DNA from: Siphonodentalium dalli
Taxonomy: Eukaryota; Mollusca; Scaphopoda; Gadilida; Siphonodentaliidae
Direction: 5' to 3'
Length of the DNA stretch: 64,000 bases
Assembly (NCBI GenBank): GCA_032622095.1
Contig: CP136063.1
Span: 279,797,426 to 279,861,425 of the forward strand
The notes below the pieces were generated by a model. It was not told the DNA's origin, did not search any database, and worked only from the letters and a program-made list of their open reading frames with translations. Both the position numbers and the translations under genes were made by a program. Within the stretch, counting starts at the first letter, position 1; each line of letters starts with the position of its first letter. Below, in pieces: positions 58,622 to 64,000 of the stretch.

Positions 58622-59054
58622 ATAAGGCGCTCATAAATTACTATTTCTTTGGCTTCGGGGGTAAAACAAAATATTTGACTCGAGTCGAGGAACATACCCG
58701 TCAAAGCTCAGAGTGATCAGATATTGATGATTGAGGTTAGTTCAATTGTTTCTAGCCCAGAAACTCGAGTTCAAACGGACGTTTTTGTAGAAATATATAT
58801 ATATATATTCGGCATCGTTTCTGTAAAGATCGATAGCACTAAAATTAAGTGGTTATCATTAGCACTCGATTTTAGAGTTATCCACATTTAGCTGCAAGAA
58901 CGTCCGTTTGAACTCGAGTCTCTGGGCTCGTAACAATTGAAATCCCAAAAATCGATATCTGATCACTCTTGAGCTTTGACGGGTAGGTTCCTCGACTCGA
59001 ATCAAATATTTTTTACCCTCGAAGCCAAAGAAATAGTAATTTAGCAGCGCCTGA
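58622..59054. mobile_element. foldback miniature element
   Basis: Ends GGCGCTCATAAATTACTA and TAGTAATTTAGCAGCGCC, with inverted arms of about 165 bp (58622-58790, 58890-59054). The arms contain 'actcgagtcgaggaac' and 'aaactcgagttcaaacggac'. The centre has (TA)n. A solo right half exists at 34697. Confidence 0.85.
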
Positions 59055-59081
59055 TCGGATTGAGTACCTTTAATAAAAGTT

Positions 59082-59441
59082 ATGCATATTATGGAGTTCC
59101 TTTTCGAAACAATAAAAGAAAAGATTCCCAACCTTTGTAAGTCGTCAATTCCGATCACGCTAGAAAGTGCCATCACAAATGCGGTCAAGACGCATATGCC
59201 AAATTTAACAATTCTATTTTGTTGGAATCACATCAAGAGGGATTTCAGATTTAATATCAAACATCATTTAGGGGCTCAACCGAAAGAGATCACCGTGTAT
59301 TTGAATGACCTTGCAGTCATACTTAAATGTAACAATGTTGAGGAATCTACAGAGAGTACAAACAGCGATCTGAAAAATGGAGTGTTGCAGCAAAATCATA
59401 TTTCGATAAAAATTAAAATTCTTATCTTAAAATATCAGTAA
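59082..59441 (+). pseudogene. MULE-like transposase fragment (tentative)
   Basis: A 119-residue frame. 'LTILFCWNHIKRDFRFNIKHH' (given here only in part: 'ILFCWNHIKRDFRF') followed by 'VYLNDLAVIL' resembles the 'CxxH...D' segment after the second catalytic Asp in MULE-type transposases. The expected upstream and downstream parts of the catalytic domain are absent. The 5' side abuts the foldback element ending at 59054. Assignment is from memory of the family pattern and is tentative. Confidence 0.4.
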
Positions 59442-60397
59442 AAACGCAGCATTTTCGGTCGCCCCTTTTTTGGCGACCATCTTGGGCATAGAAAGGTGGC
59501 TTTGCTTCCTTTATGACAAAATAACACAAAAATTGCATCAAACTGACTTAACAGAAAATGGCAGCCATCTTGAATTACAAAAAATGCTCAAAGCGGATTT
59601 TAGCGAAATTTTGGATATTTTATATATAAATTATTGGACTTAAGTCCAATTCATTTGAACTTAAGTCAAATTAGTGAATTGATTTGGACTCAAGTCCAAT
59701 TCATTTGGACTTAAGTCCAATTCATCTGGTTTAAAACGATAGTCCCCTTCTTTGTAACGGTATATATTCCTGCAAGTCTTGATTGACAGTCTAACTCCAT
59801 ACAATTGCGTCCCTTTTTCCACGTGGCTTGTTTTCGGCATCGTTGAAAATTGTTCGAACCCGAATTGGCATCTTAATAAATGCTAACTGTATGCATGAAT
59901 GAAGTAACAATAATTCACGATTTGATTCAATTGTTATTTGACAACATATACAGCAAGTGCGTGTGTTTTTTTTGTCAGCCATTATTAGAGAGTTCAGAGA
60001 ATAGTTTATGGGTTTATTTCGTTAAGGCAGAACACACGCTATTTTTGAGCCTGCATGTGCAACAGAACAGAACGGAGAAAATTGCATGCTGAAACCTGAA
60101 ATTTGGGTTCAGGCCCATATCTGTATAAACCTAATTATGAAAGTTTCGTATTCATACGACTGCTCTGCGAAATCGGATGTATGTAAAGAGTGCCATGGTG
60201 GCCACACTACAATTAACACCCTTTGTTTGACATAAATATCAATATTTTCGAATAAGGAATGGAATTTTTCGTGTCATGTTTGGGGAGGGGAGGAGAGGGT
60301 CACCGAAACTGATAGTGATACAAATATGTTTAGCGCTAGTTTCCACCAAATTCATACGTACGTACGATGAATCAAAGTAATTGGTTATCAGTCTGGA
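59442..60397. repeat. no gene; cluster of ACTTAAGT palindromes
   Basis: At 59633-59725 the 16-bp palindrome TTGGACTTAAGTCCAA occurs exactly twice (59634-59649, 59705-59720), with two one- or two-base variants between them at about 20-25 bp spacing. The rest shows no supported gene. Confidence 0.8.
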
Positions 60398-61318
60398 ACG
60401 GGCCCACTCGCCCCAGGGCAGAGTCGATGCTGCTACATTTGTATTAAAGTTGTAAATAAGTTAATATATATTGATATATTAATTCGCATACTCTCTTAAT
60501 GTGCATACTCTCCTCAATCGTCGCACTGAAGAGCATGCTGGAGTGGTCTAACTTCGCTACCGCACTTGCAACAACGGAACATCTTTGTGGTTATGATGTC
60601 AGATAATGTTTTTTTTTTTTAGGAAGGTTATTTGGGGGGGGGGGCTATCCCCGGGATGGTCGAAAGGGCCGATACGCCCTTTCCTTCACCCCTCATATTT
60701 ATGCCTTTAATTGTATTCAAATCGGATATTCAGATCGGGTGGATCCGGGGTCTCTTCACTGAAGCTAGAGATGGTTAAGTTTTCCGTCTCCATCCGTGAT
60801 GTCAGATAAAAATCGCACTGCTTTTTTACTGTATGTGGTCGGCATATGAAAGTGATTATCTATCACACGTTCTGAAGCCATCTCACCCTCTGAAGTGTGA
60901 GGTGTGATTAGTCGACTGGTTACTGTGTAAACAACCTGCTTCTATTGTTTTGATAGGATAAGAATGGGGACAATAACGGTTAAGGGTTTCCCAAACTCCA
61001 GAGATAGTGAGATGAACTCATAAAATAAGAGAAACTATAATATCAATAATATGAAAACAGTTCATTTTTCATTTTCATAAATCTATATATTTCTATATGT
61101 ATATTATGTTTATGTCATATGTTTGATTTTTTTAAATAAATATTGTTTACACCAAATATATCATAATAGGAACTTAAAAAATTAATTTATCAATATATAT
61201 TAACTTATTTACAACTTTAATACAAATGTAACACCCGGGCCAACTCGCCCCTGAAAGCTGGGCCAGCTCGCCCCAAAATCTGCCTGGGGCGAGTGGGCCC
61301 TGGGGCGAGTGGGCCCGG
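60398..61318. mobile_element. foldback element with CTCGCCCC ends
   Basis: Left 'gggcccactcgccccagggc' (60399) followed by 'ctacatttgtattaaagttg' and 'taagttaatatatattgat' is mirrored at 61180-61318. There 'aatatatattaacttattta', 'acaactttaatacaaatgta' and three more 'cggggcgag' or 'ctcgcccc' blocks lead out to 'gggcgagtgggccc'. Internal part non-coding, with a G-run at 60636 and poly-T. Confidence 0.78.
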
Positions 61319-61456
61319 ATCCATCAGTCTTAACTTGATAGGCTACGTCCCTGTAAGTAGGGAAAGGACCATGCATGCCCATGTGTCAAAATAAATACAT
61401 TCATGACATGTCCCGATTGGTCATCTAGTTCCTACTTAGCATGTACTAACAAATAA
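61319..61456. other. no gene seen
   Basis: Short spacer. Confidence 0.4.
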
Positions 61457-61805
61457 TTGGACTTAAGTCCAAATAAATTCTCCAATTGGACTAAAGTCAA
61501 AATAATTGGCATATAATAATAATTGGACTTTCCAAATAATTGGACTTAAGTCCAATTTTTTGGACGTAACTCCGCCCTATGAGCAAAATCAGACCTGCTT
61601 AATATCTGTTGGGAGTGTTTCTTATACAGTTGAATTGCACTTAAGTGCAAATGAGTTGTACTTAAGTCCAAAATACCACTTAATTGTGAATTCGGCGAGG
61701 AACTGGCGTCCAAATAGATTAAAATATCAGTATTTACACTTAAGTGTAATTCACTTGCACTTAAGTACAATTCCTCGCCGAATTCACATTATGTGGTATT
61801 TGGAC
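61457..61805. repeat. array of TTGNACTTAAGTNCAA palindromes with an inverted flank
   Basis: Palindromes centred on ACTTAAGT at 61457-61472, 61540-61555, 61635-61650 (TTGCACTTAAGTGCAA), 61656-61671, 61734-61749 (TTACACTTAAGTGTAA) and near 61753-61768. The flank letters vary but usually stay self-complementary. Around them 'gtgaattcggcgaggaa' (61686) and 'ttcctcgccgaattcac' (61770) form an inverted repeat of about 38 bp. Confidence 0.88.
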
Positions 61806-61919
61806 TTAAATCAAATTATTTGGGTTCAGGTCCCTATCTAGCATGTAATACCAATTAATTGGACGTTTAAAATCCAAATAATTTGTGAAAACGGGTTGCC
61901 ACATATATACGAAAGGTAT

Positions 61920-62455
61920 ATATCTCATATATATTTTGAAGACCTCTGTCTGTCTGTCTGTCTGTATGTCCTTTATAGAATCGAAAACGGCTGGCTCGAT
62001 TGAGTTCAAACTTCATATCTAAGGGTAAAATCCCACGGACACCGTCGGCGTCGCGTTTTGGAGAAGCACAGACCACCCGTTCTCCACTCTCAGTCACAAA
62101 AAAACGGCACTGCGGTGGTTAATCAAGTGATAATTTAATGAGCGTTTGTTTTTGACGCATCGCTATAAAGAGCGTTTATTTACCATTCAACGTTATTAGC
62201 ATCTGCAGAGAGATATACTCGGAAACGGGTGGAGCTATCGACTTGAAATTTGCTACGTGAATGTATCTTGCCCCGGATACGAATTTTATCGGCTCGCCGA
62301 GCCCGTGCGACGCAAGCTTCGCGCATGCGCAGACCAGATCTCGGAAACGGGTGGAGCTATCGACTTGAAATTTGGTTACCAGATCTCGGAAACGGGTGGA
62401 GCTATCGACTTGAAATTTGGTTTTTGAATAGCCCGGACAACGGGCTCATCTGCTA
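61920..62455 (+). repeat. second-family dispersed element (CTGTCTGT ... CTAGT)
   Basis: 'gaagacctctgtctgtctg', 'tatagaatcgaaaacggc', 'gggtaaaatcccacgg' and 'ataaagagcgtttatt', then three copies of 'tcggaaacgggtggagctat' (62220, 62341, 62387), ending 'caacgggctcatctgctagt' at 62455. Parallel to 35400-36190. Confidence 0.78.
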
Positions 62456-63358
62456 GTCTATTATATATTTTGGAAGATCTGTGTGTGTCTGTCTGTGTGA
62501 TCGCGATGAACTCGAAAACGACCGAGCCGATTTCGATGAAACTTGGTATGTGGGGGTATTTTCGGCCGGGGACTGGCATAGGCATATTAATTTGTCCGTG
62601 CGACGTGACCTTGGCCTTGACATCGGGTCATTTCAAGGTCAAACGTCCGAATATCACGGGATTTCGATGAAACTTGGTATGTGCGGGTACTTTCGTCCGG
62701 GGAGTGGCATAGGCCTATTAATTTGCCCGCGCGACGTGACCTTGAAATCGGGTCATTTCAAGGTCAAACGTCCGAATATCACGGGATTTCGATGAAACTT
62801 GGTATGTGCGGGTACTTTCGTCCGGGGAGTGGCATAGGCCTATTAATTTGCCCGCGCGACGTGACCTTGAAATCGGGTCATTTCAAGGTCAAACGCCCGA
62901 ATATCACGGGATTTCGATGAAAATTAGTGTCTATGGATACTTTCGTATGGGGAGTCTCATAAGCCCGTGTGACGTGACCTTGAAATCTGGTCAATTGAAG
63001 GTCAAATCGCGAATTTTGATGGGATTTCGACAAAATTTGATACGTGGGTTACTTTTGTCCACTGAGTGCTTTGGACGGGTCAAATCGTGACCCCGACCTG
63101 ACCTTGACCTTAAAAATGATCAATTCGAGGTCAAATCCCACCAAATATCCCGGGATTTCGATGAAAATTGGTGTCTAGGGATACTTTCGTATGGGGAGTA
63201 TCATAAGCCTATTCATTTGCCCGTGCGACGTGACCTTGACATCGGGTCAATTCAAGGTCAAATCGCGAATTTTGATGGGATTTCGACGAAATTTGATACA
63301 TAGGGTTACTTTTGTCCACTGAGTGTTTTGGACGGGTCAAATCGTGACTCCGACCTGA
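62456..63358 (-). repeat. AAGGTCAAGGTCA-family repeat with exact 125-bp units
   Basis: Follows the previous element directly. It opens 'ctattatatattttggaaga' with a TGTCTGTC tract, then tandem units; two units starting near 62677 and 62802 are identical over 125 bp apart from single changes. It breaks off at 63358 without the CTAGCAGGTG end. Its overlapping open frames of about 100 codons are artefacts of stop-free repeat units. Confidence 0.85.
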
Positions 63359-64000
63359 CATGTACTAGAGAATGTTACCCCATAGTTTCCTTGCTGCTTG
63401 AGTGATAAGGTATAACACTGTGTGCAAATAAGGTATTGAAATGGTTTATTATTTTCAAGAGTAAGCATGTATATATATGAAACAATAACATAAATGTGTT
63501 CTCATTCTGTTCTCTTCCATCGATGTTGGGGGTATTCCTGTATTTCCATTTAGGAATTTGTCTTATTCTTCTTTTATCCTCTTCGTCGATGTTGGTGGTA
63601 TTCTATTATTCTTCTTTTCTCCTCTTCGTCGATGTTGGGGTTATTCTATTATTGTTGTCATATATCTGTGTTCTCGGTCTGTTATCCCCCGTCCATGATG
63701 TGTGTATCTTTGATTTCGGTCGATATATCTGAGCTAACGTACTCCTATGATTGCCATGATGTTAGTTGGGCTATTTCATCTATAATATCTCTGGTGGTGG
63801 ATAACTCTTCTTGGATATACATGATATTTACAATACATGTGTGCAACTTTCTTACACAATATTCAATTACAACGAATAAAAATGGTGTCAATAAACATCA
63901 TTCAGGCATATTTGCAGTATAGATAAAAGCAATGTGTTCAAAGTAGATATACACAATACAGTTTTATATACAATAGTCTTTGTATGGTGTTATATATATG
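63359..64000. other. no gene seen
   Basis: A short repeat of 'tcctcttcgtcgatgttgg' occurs at about 63580 and 63625 with a third partial copy at 63512. The pyrimidine-rich open frames over it are low-complexity. Confidence 0.45.

Noticed and set aside
62481-63090. Overlapping open frames of 80-104 codons repeating 'FDETWYVGV' or 'HGISMKLGM' type sequence (also at 2358-3747, 36450-36910)
   Set aside because: They lie wholly in 125-bp tandem repeat units that lack stops by chance, and are open in several frames and on both strands, with no conserved start or splice context.

Overview
This window reads as nuclear DNA of an invertebrate animal. It is AT-rich, has GT-AG introns with consensus splice sites, has no operons, and is saturated with transposable elements (TEs), foldback repeats and minisatellites. 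A C-type lectin, a stand-alone SGNH hydrolase, a Ty3/Gypsy element, several LINE relics and dispersed repeats built on 'AAGGTCAAGGTCA' arrays are most compatible with a mollusc or another lophotrochozoan. That placement is an inference from general familiarity, not from a marker gene.

Layout. 0-5.5 kb: a 44-bp minisatellite, then tandem-repeat TE fragments. 6.3-8.2 kb (minus): a membrane-anchored or secreted PAN-like plus C-type-lectin gene, next to a lectin pseudogene whose ligand-loop codons have become a 36-bp minisatellite. 9.7-20.9 kb: miniature elements with TTAA or TA target sites and striking paired hairpins, two of them near or inside an intron of an unrecognised gene (last two exons at 15219-15535 and 17396-17485, plus strand). 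10.4-13.7 and 29.1-32.6 kb: one repeat unit of about 3.3 kb in opposite orientations. Between them, 22.6-29.1 kb is a foldback-like composite whose long inverted arms enclose a decayed gag and a still open retropepsin. 33.8 kb: two outward-facing tRNA-like ends form a palindrome. 37.5-49.6 kb: a damaged Ty3/Gypsy element (minus), flanked by two copies of a 327-bp sequence; a 5'-truncated LINE has landed in one copy while the other stays empty. 49.9-51.0 kb: a satellite of about 190 bp with a hairpin in every unit.

51.5-53.7 kb (minus): a complete four-exon gene assembled here by matching splice sites and phases. It encodes a 198-residue Tpt1/KptA-family RNA 2'-phosphotransferase (TRPT1). This is the clearest cellular gene in the window. 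58.0-58.6 kb: an intact single-exon SGNH hydrolase. 58.6-64 kb: a foldback miniature element, a MULE-like transposase fragment, arrays of ACTTAAGT-centred palindromes and more TE ends.

The cellular genes do not form a pathway; they lie scattered in repeat-rich DNA. The most unusual material is structural: the foldback composite with gag-protease, the hairpin modules shared between differently bordered miniature elements, the minisatellite derived from lectin codons, and the in-frame UGA between protease and reverse transcriptase in the Gypsy element.
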